Origin: Picochlorum sp. 'celeri'
Taxonomy: Eukaryota > Chlorophyta > Trebouxiophyceae
Reading direction: 5' to 3'
NCBI GenBank assembly: GCA_010909725.1
Contig: JAACMV010000028.1
Span: 434,001 to 498,000 of the forward strand
DNA: 64,000 nucleotides
The notes beneath the pieces were generated by a model. It had not been told where the DNA came from. It saw only the letters and a list, made by a program, of their open reading frames with translations, and did not search any database. The position numbers and the translations under genes are program-made. This document shows, piece by piece, positions 1 through 9,885 of this stretch. Within the stretch, counting starts at the first letter, position 1, and the number at the start of each line of letters is the position of its first letter.

Positions 1-84
1 TTCGATGGGAAAGTAATCAACTTTCAATCTAACCAATCTACCCATGTATCGTCATCCTATCAAAGGTGTATTTGATAGGAAACA

Positions 85-939
85 TCAATATGCCAAAAAT
101 ATGCCATCAAATATGCCAACTCGTCCGATCAGAGGCAAAAATATGCCGGTCGATATGCAACGAATATGCCAAAAATGGAAACCCTGGCAGGAATGATGGC
201 CAACAGCCTCGTGTTGCAGGTCAGATATCGGCGATTGGTATCCATGTCTTCGCATTTCATCACAATCAAAGTTACTGAATGAGTACGTTTTCGAAAATGG
301 CTGAGCCTCGTCGATGCCTATGGACCAAATACCGGTGGTGCTTTCCTCTACTGTCGGTTCCTTCTCCTTGATCAAACCAAACCAAGGCGTCTCTTTCCCG
401 TACAATGCATTTCCCGCTCGATTGTTCTTTATACTACTATTTCTTGCATGTCTAAATCTTTCGGATTGAAACAAACTCCGAATGGACTCTTCTTCGCCGA
501 AGAAGTAGAAATTCTGCCTAGGCTTTGGACTCCCTATTCTCTTGAACTTAGTTCTCTCGCACTTGGCGCATTTCATGTCCATGTTCCGATTCTTCAAGGA
601 CACAACATCCTCGTAAATGTATCCACAAGGACATTTGTGGTATTCGAACCGATCCAATGCCGGCACGTCCATAATCTGTCTGAGCAGATATACTGATGGT
701 GGCACAATCTTCCTGTCGTACCCCCTCAAGCCTGATCTGGCCCAGTCCAATATGTCTTGCATGCACTCCTTTGTTAGAGCATGTTTGATCTCTATTTGCA
801 ATAGTCCTGCGAGGAACCGCAACAGCGAAACAGAACCCATCCCATCGGAATAATCCTCCCCACACCCTCCTTTGCAACAAGGGCATTCCTCCCTATGTTC
901 GCATCTAGATATGTTTTGAAATCTCATGACTTCTTGCAA
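85..939 (-). pseudogene. CACTA/EnSpm-type (Tnp2-like) transposase, N-terminal fragment
   Basis: The 284-codon frame carries the amino-terminal half of a Tnp2/Transposase_21-type transposase. In order it shows a Cys cluster (ECPCCKGGCGED), a helical stretch ending PPSVYLLRQI, a zinc-ribbon pair (CPCGYIYED and CAKCERTKF) and then GIWSIGIDEAQPF, which lines up with the first catalytic Asp region of the family (usually shaped like L.TDGFNPF). Full-length relatives run to 700-1000 residues, and the expected continuation after the first Asp block is missing. From about position 290 downward the frame instead reads through repeated AATATGCC units. I read this as a truncated or decayed copy. The ATG at 939 follows no clear upstream exon, so upstream exons may exist. 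The family is recognised from memory of the motif pattern. Confidence 0.6.
87..170. repeat. Cluster of five AATATGCC direct repeats
   Basis: The octamer AATATGCC begins at 87, 98, 110, 140 and 163, with a GATATGCA variant at 152. All copies are in the same orientation, spaced 11-30 bp. Dense short subterminal repeats are typical of CACTA elements, where they bind the accessory transposition protein. Here they lie beside the broken transposase at 85-939, so that role is plausible but inferred. Confidence 0.6.
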
Positions 940-1457
940 TCACGGCGCACAGTTGAAGTCATTACAAAATCCGTCTCTTCATCACCGCCGATGCTGATAT
1001 CGCTGTCACTGTCCTCATAGTCCTGCAAGTCAAGAGAAGTGCGTCATTCCAGGGCCCTGCCACGAAGACATCATGGCCGACACACCTCGCTGCAAATGCT
1101 GCCATCCACCTACTTCCTTCACAGAATATGGAGACCCAAATCAGAACATCAATTTACTGCCTAGCCCCTTATGGGTGGAAAATTTCCTTTCTCCGGCGCT
1201 CTTACTAAAGTCTCCTCGTGACATTAGAAGTTGACGCAGTTTTTTCACGTTTGCAAGGAGGGACATGTGGTATCCATCTTGGAAAGCCCACACGCTCTTC
1301 TTTCAAGACTTGCTTCAACTAATTATTTGTTTTCAGAAAGGGGAGTAAACTCCTGTGTCACAACAGTATCTCCAAGCAGTTCAGCAACAAATGATATCTT
1401 CTTTCTGACCATCAAGAGACATGCACATGGTCCCACACAATGGCATGCTTCACATCC
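940..1457. other. No gene recognised
   Basis: The stretch has no convincing coding frame or repeat. It may hold an upstream exon of the transposase fragment at 85-939, but no exon with matching phase stands out. Confidence 0.4.
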
Positions 1458-1847
1458 TCAGAGCCAAAGGAGTCTCAGGTAAGTGCTGTATATGTTTCCA
1501 TGATGCTTGGCATTGGAGTGTTGGCTGTTTGTCTTATCGTGTAGTCGTAACTGTTCCATTTGAGAGATGACTTGGCTGCATGAGCATTGCAGCATCTGGT
1601 CATTATGACATTTGCGCGTGGGAGTGTCACGATAGATGGCATTCAGGAGCAAATATGCACCAAAACATGGCAGATTGCTGTAGAATATGTCCCCCCCTGG
1701 GCGATGAAATATGGTGCAGTTAGCCTTGAGCAATGACAACCTTGGCCCAAACTCAGGTGTCATGAATCGACGAATGTCACCTATTAAAATGCCAATTTGA
1801 ACGGACAGTTGGATACTCTCTATCCGTGAAGGACAACACCCCATCAC
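1458..1847 (-). CDS. Hypothetical ORF, possibly an exon
   Basis: This 129-codon frame has a protein-like central stretch (FMTPEFGPRLSLL, HRPGGDIFYSNLPCFGAYLL) and a Cys-containing tail. It lies on the same strand as, and downstream of, the SWIM/cysteine-cluster gene ending at 2795, so it could be a distant exon of that gene. If so, the intervening intron would contain the opposite-strand gene at 2272-2847. I do not recognise a family, and the frame could be chance. The neighbouring 1875-2066 minus frame shows nothing recognisable. Confidence 0.25.
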   Translation of the reverse strand: MMGCCPSRIESIQLSVQIGILIGDIRRFMTPEFGPRLSLLKANCTIFHRPGGDIFYSNLPCFGAYLLLNAIYRDTPTRKCHNDQMLQCSCSQVISQMEQLRLHDKTNSQHSNAKHHGNIYSTYLRLLWL

Positions 1848-2271
1848 ACTGGATCTTTGACCGTTCCGAAAACATCAGGCGAATTGTAATAATTCTCGGT
1901 CAAAATCAGCCTGTGATGGGAGACTAGGGTTGGGTAATATGCTGGAAGGTGAAAACGGCGAGATTCCCCATGTTCTAAATAGTGTAAAAACACAAAGGGG
2001 ATATACTGTCCAAGTCATCAATCTTGTGTGGCCGACACACATTTTGATTGCTTGAAATTTCAGCATAGCAATGAACTGAAGCAGCTAAATCTACTGTGCA
2101 ATTAAATTTGAATCAAGTTGTGTGTGGTGTTCAGAGACGCCATTCGAACGAGTCGCGAGCTTGCTGCGATTTTGTGGTCTATTGTATCACGCGTTGTCGT
2201 TTATAAGAATTAATAAAGGTTTTTTTTAGGAATTTGGAGAGTTTCGTGCGGATTTTGGCGCTCTGAGAGGC

Positions 2272-2847
2272 ATGTCGCGTCGACATGTGCCAATGGACCC
2301 AGAAGTTGGGCGAGCTTCGAAGCGACTTTGCAGCGCATTCGATGCCACCTTTGAGAAAGACACCCGCGATACAGCATCTAGAAATCAATCAAATTCTGGT
2401 GTGAAAAGATGGACGACGCGTGATTGGTGCCACATCTATAAAGCCAGCACCGAAACCCCTCAACAGCAGTATGAGATGCTCCACAATGGCGACCTGGATG
2501 CCAAGGAGATGTGCCCAGATCTCAGTAACAAGCTCCTTGGGCAGCTGTTGATGGACTACACGTCAACGTATGACAAGCTGGCGAGGGTACAAGCCAGAGT
2601 GGCCTCTTTGGAGCAGGCACAAGAGGAGGCTGTATCCAGGTTGCAGCAGTTTGAGGACGGCAAAAGCGCGGTAAACAGCTATCTGGATACTTTGGAGGTG
2701 TTTACAAACGATATACATGTGGCTAGTATGGCATTGGGCAAGTTCTACAGCGCGTTTAGCCAGGCTTCAGGTGTATTGGCTGCTCAGCCATTCCTCATGG
2801 GTGACAGTGATGGAGCAACCCCAGCACCCCAGCAACAGGGGTGGTGA
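2272..2847 (+). CDS. Small coiled-coil protein of unknown function
   Basis: The frame encodes 191 aa from an ATG at 2272 that follows an AT-rich, T-run leader (2205-2230). The first 70 residues are polar and basic. Residues of about 95-150 form a heptad-rich helix (for example LARVQARVASLEQAQEEAV), followed by a more hydrophobic helical tail. No catalytic motif is visible. It converges on the minus-strand gene ending at 2795, overlapping it by about 50 bp. Given the transposon context it could be an accessory protein of a mobile element, but nothing in the sequence proves this. Confidence 0.45.
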   Translation: MSRRHVPMDPEVGRASKRLCSAFDATFEKDTRDTASRNQSNSGVKRWTTRDWCHIYKASTETPQQQYEMLHNGDLDAKEMCPDLSNKLLGQLLMDYTSTYDKLARVQARVASLEQAQEEAVSRLQQFEDGKSAVNSYLDTLEVFTNDIHVASMALGKFYSAFSQASGVLAAQPFLMGDSDGATPAPQQQGW

Positions 2848-4993
2848 TCCAAGACTCAAACTCCTGCACAAGCTTGATGACTTCTCGTCTCTGCCCTGCA
2901 CGTCTCTCTGGGACCTCATTCGACCCTTTGCTGACATTGAAAAAGCACCGCTCGACCATCAAATGCGGTCTTCTGATTATTTGATTGCCTTTGCGCGCCG
3001 TAAAGGACTCGGCGCTGCAAAGAGAAGCGCTGATAGACATGGAGGTGCCATCCATGATGATCACATCTGGGCTGTCCTGGCAGATGGGGCACATCATGGC
3101 ATTTGGCGGCATTGCAGCGCCACATTCTTCTCGCATACTTCTAGATATATCACTTGTATCAAAATGAAGACAACTGGCAACGCCATACACTGCTTTGCGG
3201 AACGCATTGGCCACTAGGAAACTCTCAGTGGGAATGGTGTCAGAAACCATGTCATACATTTCACTGATGCTGTCGCGGTGTGCAGTCAGCGAATGTCCTC
3301 TAAATCCGACAAAATCTCTTGCACATCGTACTAAAAGGTCCAGTTCTACCGCCACTGTCTTGGAGGCACGCCACAGGCCGTCCTCCAAGCCTGTATAGTG
3401 CAGGGTGCATTCTGGTGCACCCCTTTGGCACTTCAATACCATGCAGGGAAGCGACCTGGCGCAGTGCGGGGGTCTCATATACACCGTCACAGGATCTGTC
3501 TCTTTATATCCTCTCCTTGTATAAGGGAGGCCTCAGTCGCACGTGGTCGAGGCGGGCATGGGTGGCTGAAGAGGCCCAAGTGGAGTGCCTTCCTTGTCTC
3601 TTGAAAAGCCAAACAGCAGCCGTTCCATCACCGCCCGCTTCAGCGCATCGCTATAAGGATACTCTATCTTGAATGTTTTTGATGTATCCGATATCCATGC
3701 GTTCGTAGGCAGCACGTCTGCCTCGTCATCAGAGGAAGAGCAGGAAGGGTCAGGTGTGGACTCACTCTCCTCCTCTTCAGGATCCACGTCCAAGTGCAAT
3801 GCCTCCCGCACCCGAGCGACGTGACGACATCCAAATGCTTTATCTGAATCGCATCGCAGACCCCTATCGCCTTGCATCCTGACGAAGCAGCCGTCCACGT
3901 AGTAGCCAGCTGTGGAGGAGTTATTTTTCATGATGGTCACCACCTCGCCTTCCTTTGAAAACGCCATACTGCGCAGGCGTTCCGAGTTCACACGGGTATA
4001 CAACGTGTGAACACATTCTTTGGGCTCCAGACAATTGCGAAATACGGCACAAGAGCACCGCAAATGGCCCATGGGATCAAGCTCAGATTCCACCTCAACC
4101 AGCAAGTTGTGGTGGACCCTCATACTGCCCCCGGGCCCATGGCATCGAGCATCCGCGAACGCCCATTTATAATACTTGTCTGTTTTGATCAAAGCAGCTA
4201 CTCCGGTGCCGTTGGGATCCTTGATCGCGTGACAATACCACGGCAGCGAGCCAGGTTCATGCACAAACTCCATGGCCTCCCATTCATCCACTGGAGACTG
4301 GTTCTCCCCTGTTTTGGACGTCCTCTTCCTCCTGCTCGGACGCGACAATACATTTGATGTTCTCCTAGGTCTCCGACTGCTGTCCACATGCACAGAGGGC
4401 GGCAGAAACGAGATATTGGGTCTGATTTGTGGCATACAACCATCATCTGACAAGGATTGGTAGTATCTTATCACCTGCTCCATCAGCATCTCCATCGCGG
4501 TGTCTTTCTGAGGGTGACAAAGCGTCAAGTATTTATCGTTTGCATATACTAAAGTCAGCACAGGCAAGTCCTGCGACTCTGCTAGCCTCTTCTGCAGCAG
4601 GGAGAAAGCAGCCTTCTTGTTGTGATATCCTTTGCTATTTCCCGCCTTATCCTGGCTCCCTCGTCCATATATATTCTTCAACTTATCAACACGAATCCAA
4701 TGGCGTCTATGTCCGGGGATTTCATCTACGTAGGGTCTCAGACTTTGAGTCAAAAGCCTCAAGGGTATGTATGTAAAACCAAGCCCCAAGTTTGCGCTGG
4801 CAACTATATACAGCTTCCCATCGGTCCCCAGCCACACCACCAGGCCATACAAAGCCCCATAGCGTAGAATTAAAGTCTCTATATGGTCGCAGATGCGAGG
4901 AATGGCTTCTGAAAACACCCCAGTCTCTCTCCAGAACTCCCAGACGTCCCTGTCTTTGAACAGCTCGTGCACAGGAAGGGCCATTTCCTGCAC
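2795..4993 (-). CDS. SWIM / cysteine-cluster protein of transposon type (HMGXB3- or KDZ-associated-like)
   Basis: Two consecutive frames appear to form one gene: 4993-3533 (likely start ATG at 4984) and 3490-2795. Part one has two C-x-C...C-x-H zinc-binding clusters, CSCAVFRNCLEPKECVHTLY and CDSDKAFGCRHVARV, which are SWIM-like, separated by a Ser/Glu acidic stretch (residues ~410-435). Part two has CTLHYTGLEDGLWRASK, then FRKAVYGVASCLHFD, then CPICQDSPDVIIMDGTSM. I associate this order (zinc clusters, a small-residue DG.. block, then C..C...DGT) with HMGXB3-like proteins and the cysteine clusters accompanying KDZ transposases. The break at 3533-3490 could be a short intron or a frameshift; I found no GT-AG pair that keeps phase convincingly. 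No DDE catalytic core is visible, so any transposase half is missing or elsewhere. Confidence 0.5.
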
Positions 4994-5320
4994 AGAAATT
5001 GCCGATATGCGGATAAGATAGACTAAAATATATGTTTATAGCGATATAGCATCATGGGTAGAGATTGCAACCATGTATGAGAGAGCAAAACGCACATGTA
5101 TAGGACATGCTCAAACTCTCGCTCAAGGTGTAGGTCACCGTGGTGAGTGTTGCAGCATGAAGATTGCCAAAATGACTTTAAAGTCTAAATTGAGTCTGTA
5201 TGCAAAAATGTGGGCACAGTACTTGTGTATTCAGTGCGAATGAGATGAGTCAAGATTGCCCCTCGATCGGGGGTTCTTATAAGAAAGGGGCGCCCCTAAT
5301 TAGGGGGCGGGGCTAATGGG

Positions 5321-5347
5321 AACGGCATAGCGGCATGATATGCCGTT
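5321..5347. repeat. 9-bp perfect inverted repeat AACGGCATA/TATGCCGTT
   Basis: Arms lie at 5321-5329 and 5339-5347 with a 9-nt loop. The same GGCATA core recurs in the hairpin at 5830-5850 and, as AATATGCC, in the direct-repeat cluster at 87-170. Confidence 0.7.
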
Positions 5348-5809
5348 TTCAATATATTGATCGGTCAAAGGACCCCTTTGATGGGCATAACTGTTATGAA
5401 ATCGATATGCTGGAGCATATTTGCCTTGATTCTGCCACAGAGGGCCTTCATTTGTTTTGAAAACGTATTCTAGAAGCAATTAGTAATCATATATATCATT
5501 CAGACAAGGATCCAGACAAAATTCCCGCAAGAAAAGTGTTTCTAACGACCAACCAAAGGTGGATGGCTGTTGGCAGTTATGCCAAGCTGATCAATAAAAT
5601 TCTTCACCTTCGACTGTCCTAGTGCATGCTCCTAGGTTCAATCAAGATCGTTGCAATGTCACGCTTTCACACAGCGAATTAGATGATTCGATGAAGTGCA
5701 GTTCAAATTCTGTTGGGCAGCATAGAGATGGCCTTCTTTCACCCTCCTACTAAGCCCATCTTTCGACCGGTGGATCTTCTGAGATAGCATATCGGTCCCC
5801 AAAAAACGG

Positions 5810-5870
5810 CATAGCATAGCATAGACTATGGCATAGCGAGCCGCTATGCCGGGCGCCCGCTATGCCGATG
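5810..5870. repeat. Compound GGCATAGC palindrome cluster
   Basis: The sequence at 5830-5850 is a perfect hairpin with 9-bp arms (GGCATAGCG/CGCTATGCC) and a 3-nt loop. It is flanked on the left by CGGCATAGCATAGCATAG and on the right by a second CGCTATGCCG copy overlapping a GGGCGCCC palindrome. The function is unknown; transposon ends or protein-binding sites are candidates. Confidence 0.65.
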
Positions 5871-6392
5871 ACCCAAGCCTATGGGAGACCAAGTATACCA
5901 CTATATGCTACCCTGAGCTGCCTCTGATACCCGTCAGGCGTCGACAGAGAATCCAGCAATCCATTTCTTCTGGAATATCAAAGTACAATACATGAATTGA
6001 AAGGCAATACTGTGGCCCAGATACCAACCAGAGGTGCGCACGGACATTCGACCGTTAATGACGCCCAGATTTGGCCACGTCCTGTAGCCCTGGGCGGTAT
6101 TTATGGGCAGGATGATATACCATCTTATGCATCATATGTATTTGTATTTCTATCGCGCTTCAATGGCGTTAATGGGGCACCACAAAAATTCGGGCATCTG
6201 AATTTACGCGAATTTTTCGCTAAATCGACGCTCGCGAACGCGGCGTGGCGGGCTTCGTACCCCTCGCAGTCTCGATAACCTTATATTACAATTATAGTCA
6301 TTTTTATGTACACAGTGTAATTTATCCTGCTGCAGGGAAGCGGGAATCGCGTTTGTGGTTACAGCTATATAACTTTCTTTCAGGTAGGGATT

Positions 6393-6660
6393 TGTAACAG
6401 CACAGATGATGCCTCAAGGCACTCTCTTATTAAGGAATCAAGCTACCAAGAAGATTACACAACATAACCATGAACCAGAATCTATACTCGAGGACTCATA
6501 AGATTAACTACCATTCTACTACATAAACCATCGTGTAACACATTATAATCAAGGCCTGTGTTACCAGGATACCAACATAGTGCAGTCTCTACTACGGTGT
6601 GGACCGTCAGCCGACCGAACCCAAACATCAGTCTCAGGACGCTCAGTGCACGCTCTTACA
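6393..6660 (+). repeat. 5' LTR of Ty3/gypsy copy 1
   Basis: The LTR is 268 bp, starts TGTAACAGCA and ends CTCTTACA, giving TGTAA/TTACA terminal inverted bases. The boundaries are fixed by comparison with the two full LTRs of copy 2 at 29658-29925 and 34901-35168. Confidence 0.92.
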
Positions 6661-6793
6661 AGTGGTTTCAGCTCTATTTCGTATAAATCCCGTGGATTTG
6701 GCGTGAGGAATCGAGATCTCACGGTATTGAAGTGACGCGGACTGGGACAGTGCGGTAGCTCCTCTTTGCATCAAGACCTCAGCAATAATTGAC

Positions 6794-7819
6794 ATGGCAA
6801 CTACAAGAGCAGCGCGAAGACGCGCAGAAGAAGAAGGAAATGGTGAAGAATTCGCTGATTTTCACTCGGAAAATGGTTCAGAGCCCTCAGTGCCAGTGGG
6901 TGGAATATCCTCACTGACCTCACAGCAGGCAGCATTGACCTTTAAATATAAGGAACTGGCAGCAACTTTGACTCGAGAATATCGTTGGGAAAAACAACCG
7001 GCACATACCTCTCAGGCAGAATGGCTATTGTCTGTGGAACATCTGTTGGCAGCACAAATATTCATACTTCCACAGGAAATGACAACTCAAACGGTTTATA
7101 CGCAATTATTCCTTAATGCTGTTCCGCCACGGATTGGTATGCTACTCAGGACGGATTCAGGATCCTTTGTAACTTGGGAAGAAGCCAAGGAGATATTTCT
7201 CAGAGACCAAATGGGGGTTGGCTATGCCGCTATGTTGTACCAGCAGTATTCAGCAATGAAACAAGGTGCTAATGAAGGAATTGTAGCATTCTACCATCGG
7301 TTCGAACAAACATACGACCGCGTGGTTAGATATTGTGGCTCAGCTATCATTGGACAGAAGCATTTGGGAGTTTTCACACCAAAGCTGCATGCAAAAGTTT
7401 ACCCGCATGTTGGGAAATTCTTCCAGAAGCGTAATTATGACTTCTCTGCGAGTACACCAGAACAGATGTACCAGGAATTAAGGCAGTATTTGCTATCAAG
7501 GATTGGGGAAGTGGACAGTCACATTTCCTTGGAAGGAAGGTCGCAAGGTCCGAACGAACAAGTCAACCTTATGAGGTACTCTAATCAAGGTAATCGTAAT
7601 CAATATGGATATAACCAAGGAAATCGTAATGGATTTAAAGGAAAAGGAAAATGGAAAGGAAAGTCCCATTATCAGAATAAGAACAACAACAACAACAACA
7701 ACAAGAAGCATGATGATAACGAAGAAGAATATCATCAGAAGAAGAAAGGTAACAATCACCGAATTAATAACATCGAGGATCAGGAAAACGAAGAAGGGAC
7801 CTCTGCCATGAGCCAGTAG
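6794..7819 (+). CDS. gag: Gag-like capsid protein of Ty3/gypsy copy 1
   Basis: The intact 341-aa frame begins at ATG 6794, about 130 bp after the 5' LTR. The first 50 residues are charged. Residues ~60-240 form the retrotransposon-gag-like helical region (LFLNAVPPRIGMLL, WEEAKEIFLRDQMG, EGIVAFYHRFEQTYDRV), which makes the particle shell. The tail is rich in Asn, Gly, Lys and His, with a run of eight Asn codons, and probably binds RNA; no CCHC knuckle is present. The frame ends at TAG 7817, and pol lies in the -1 frame relative to gag with an overlap upstream of that stop, so a -1 frameshift would be needed to make Gag-Pol. No canonical slippery heptamer was identified. Confidence 0.85.
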   Translation: MATTRAARRRAEEEGNGEEFADFHSENGSEPSVPVGGISSLTSQQAALTFKYKELAATLTREYRWEKQPAHTSQAEWLLSVEHLLAAQIFILPQEMTTQTVYTQLFLNAVPPRIGMLLRTDSGSFVTWEEAKEIFLRDQMGVGYAAMLYQQYSAMKQGANEGIVAFYHRFEQTYDRVVRYCGSAIIGQKHLGVFTPKLHAKVYPHVGKFFQKRNYDFSASTPEQMYQELRQYLLSRIGEVDSHISLEGRSQGPNEQVNLMRYSNQGNRNQYGYNQGNRNGFKGKGKWKGKSHYQNKNNNNNNNKKHDDNEEEYHQKKKGNNHRINNIEDQENEEGTSAMSQ

Positions 7820-7968
7820 GTGATGACACACCTCAGAGTCCCCAGAAACAAGCTGGTGAGGAGTTTGATTGGCAAGAAGTTATCAACGCGTTAGATCATG
7901 AGGCGGTACACAGGTTAATCGAAAACACATCTGCAAAGCAAGTAAAACAAGGTCATTTACCAATTGTT

Positions 7969-9885
7969 ATGGGCAAGATTAACGGAACAGATGTCCGAAT
8001 CTTAGTGGATACAGGAGCAAGTCGCAGCTTTATATCAAAAGGACTGGTGGATTTGCTTGGATTGGTCGTCAAGGAAAGTCGACGTTCGTCAAAGATTATT
8101 AGTATTCATGGAGAAGAACCCGTTAATCAGGAAGCTACAGTGGAAATTATGTTACCTACAGTGCAGCAAAAGGCCAGGAAAAATGGAGGCACATCGCATG
8201 TGCGAGAGATGTTATCGTTGTTGGTTATTGAATTGCAAAGCTATGATGTTATCCTGGGTTATGATTGGTTATGCAAGCAAGGTGAAGAGAAAGTTGTGAG
8301 TCCCTCAGAAGTGAGTTATACTAAAACGAACAAGAAAGGTAAGCCAGAAGCCAGAGTTATACAGATTGGAGATCGAAATATCTCACACGACGGATTCCTG
8401 AACAACCTGATTACAATGGAACAGATCGAAACTGGATATGGGAATTGGCTGAATGAGAAAGAAGATGAAGTCTATCTATGTGTTGTGCAAGAAGCAGCAA
8501 CAGAAGAAACATTGGCGTCTACCAGATACGTCGCGAGAGAAATGGAAGACCTGAAGAGAAAATATCAGAGTCTCTTTATTAATGGCACACCTACGACTCT
8601 ACCCAGATACAGGGGTAAATATGATGTCGAAATACGAACAGAAGAAGGATCAAAGATCCCGTGTGCAAGAATGAGGTTGCTGGCACCTAAAGAACAAGAC
8701 CAGTTGGATCACGAAGTCAAGGAATTATTGAAGAGAGGTTTAATAGAACCTTCAAAGTCACCTTATGGAAGCCAAGTATTATTTGTGAAGAAGAAGGACG
8801 GATCATTACGCATGTGTGTGGATTATCGAGCATTAAACAAGATTACAGTGGAAGACAAATTTCCCTTGCCGAACATACAGGCATTATTGAAGAGGCTACG
8901 AGGAGCCAAATGCTTCTCGTCATTGGATCTAGCATCAGGTTATTGGCAATTCAGAATTAAGGACAAGGACGTACACAAGACAAGTTTCAGAACGCCAGAT
9001 GGAAGTTATCAATGGAAGGTATTGCCGTTTGGTTTGACAAATGCACCATCTGCATTTCAACGGAATATGAACAGTATACTACGTAAGCATATTGACGCTG
9101 GATTTGTTGTCGTTTATTTGGACGATATATTAGTATTTTCGCGTACAAGGAAAGAGCATAAAGAGCAACTGGATCGGATTTTCCAAACATTGAAGGAACA
9201 TGAATTGTATTTGCAAGAGAAGAAGTGCTCATTCTTGCAGGATGAAGTGTTATTCTTAGGACAAATTGTTACAGCGGACGGTATCAGGGTAAACCCAAAG
9301 AAGATAGAAGCTGTACAGAACTTTCCAGTGCCTCATAATATCCCTACATTACGATCATTTCTTGGATTGGCGAATTACTATCGTCGTTTCATCAGGGATT
9401 ACTCCGCTCAAGTTTGTCACTTGTCAGAATTGCTTAAAGATGATGTACCATTTGTCCTGGACGACGAATGTGATCGAGAATTTCAGAACATCAAGTTGAA
9501 GCTGACTTCAGCACCAACATTGAGGATTGCAGATCCGAATTTGCCGTATGTGGTGCACACAGATGCATCAGACGTTGCACTAGGAGCAGTGCTTATGCAA
9601 GATTTTGGAAAAGGCTTACAGCCTATTGAGTTCTTATCAAAGAAATTTGGAGACACACAGCGAAAGTATCAAGTGTTTGAAAAGGAAATTTTGGCATTGG
9701 TCGCAGCCCTACGAGAATGGCGACATTACTTACTTGGAGCGAAAGGTGGAGTAACTTTATATACAGATAACCGCGCAGTTACTCATTTGAGAACCTTGAA
9801 GACACCTGGTAGAAAAGAACTGGGTTGGTTGGAAATACTAGCTGAGTCATGGGCAAGGCTTGGTTATTTCCTACATTACTGGTAA
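7969..9885 (+). CDS. pol: Pol of copy 1: aspartic protease, reverse transcriptase, RNase H
   Basis: The 638-aa frame opens before the ATG at 7969 (in-frame coding extends back into the gag overlap). The protease site is ILVDTGASRSFIS (residues ~9-22). The reverse transcriptase shows LRMCVDYRALNKITVEDKFP, then SLDLASGYWQF and the catalytic VVYLDDILVFS (~380-390). A Ty3-type RNase H follows, with HTDASDVALGAVL, FEKEILALVAAL and LYTDNRAVTHL. The frame stops at 9885 just before the RNase H/integrase linker motif VADALSR, which is readable in the shifted frame. Copy 2 has the same stop-causing bases (9886 region versus 33151), so this break predates or is common to both copies. Confidence 0.9.
   Translation: MGKINGTDVRILVDTGASRSFISKGLVDLLGLVVKESRRSSKIISIHGEEPVNQEATVEIMLPTVQQKARKNGGTSHVREMLSLLVIELQSYDVILGYDWLCKQGEEKVVSPSEVSYTKTNKKGKPEARVIQIGDRNISHDGFLNNLITMEQIETGYGNWLNEKEDEVYLCVVQEAATEETLASTRYVAREMEDLKRKYQSLFINGTPTTLPRYRGKYDVEIRTEEGSKIPCARMRLLAPKEQDQLDHEVKELLKRGLIEPSKSPYGSQVLFVKKKDGSLRMCVDYRALNKITVEDKFPLPNIQALLKRLRGAKCFSSLDLASGYWQFRIKDKDVHKTSFRTPDGSYQWKVLPFGLTNAPSAFQRNMNSILRKHIDAGFVVVYLDDILVFSRTRKEHKEQLDRIFQTLKEHELYLQEKKCSFLQDEVLFLGQIVTADGIRVNPKKIEAVQNFPVPHNIPTLRSFLGLANYYRRFIRDYSAQVCHLSELLKDDVPFVLDDECDREFQNIKLKLTSAPTLRIADPNLPYVVHTDASDVALGAVLMQDFGKGLQPIEFLSKKFGDTQRKYQVFEKEILALVAALREWRHYLLGAKGGVTLYTDNRAVTHLRTLKTPGRKELGWLEILAESWARLGYFLHYW

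Larger units (their letters stand above)
4994..6392. other. Gene-free interval with palindromes
   Basis: I see no coding gene. The interval holds GC-rich palindromes near 5288-5310 (CCCCTAATTAGGGG), GGCATA-type inverted repeats at 5321-5347 and 5810-5870 (listed separately), and at 6340-6392 a fragment of the dispersed repeat containing CAGGTAGGGATT into which the LTR retrotransposon is inserted. Confidence 0.5.

Noticed and set aside
7496..7831. Val/Ile-rich minus-strand frame suggesting a membrane protein
   Set aside because: It is the complement of the Asn/Lys-rich gag tail and is only a shadow.
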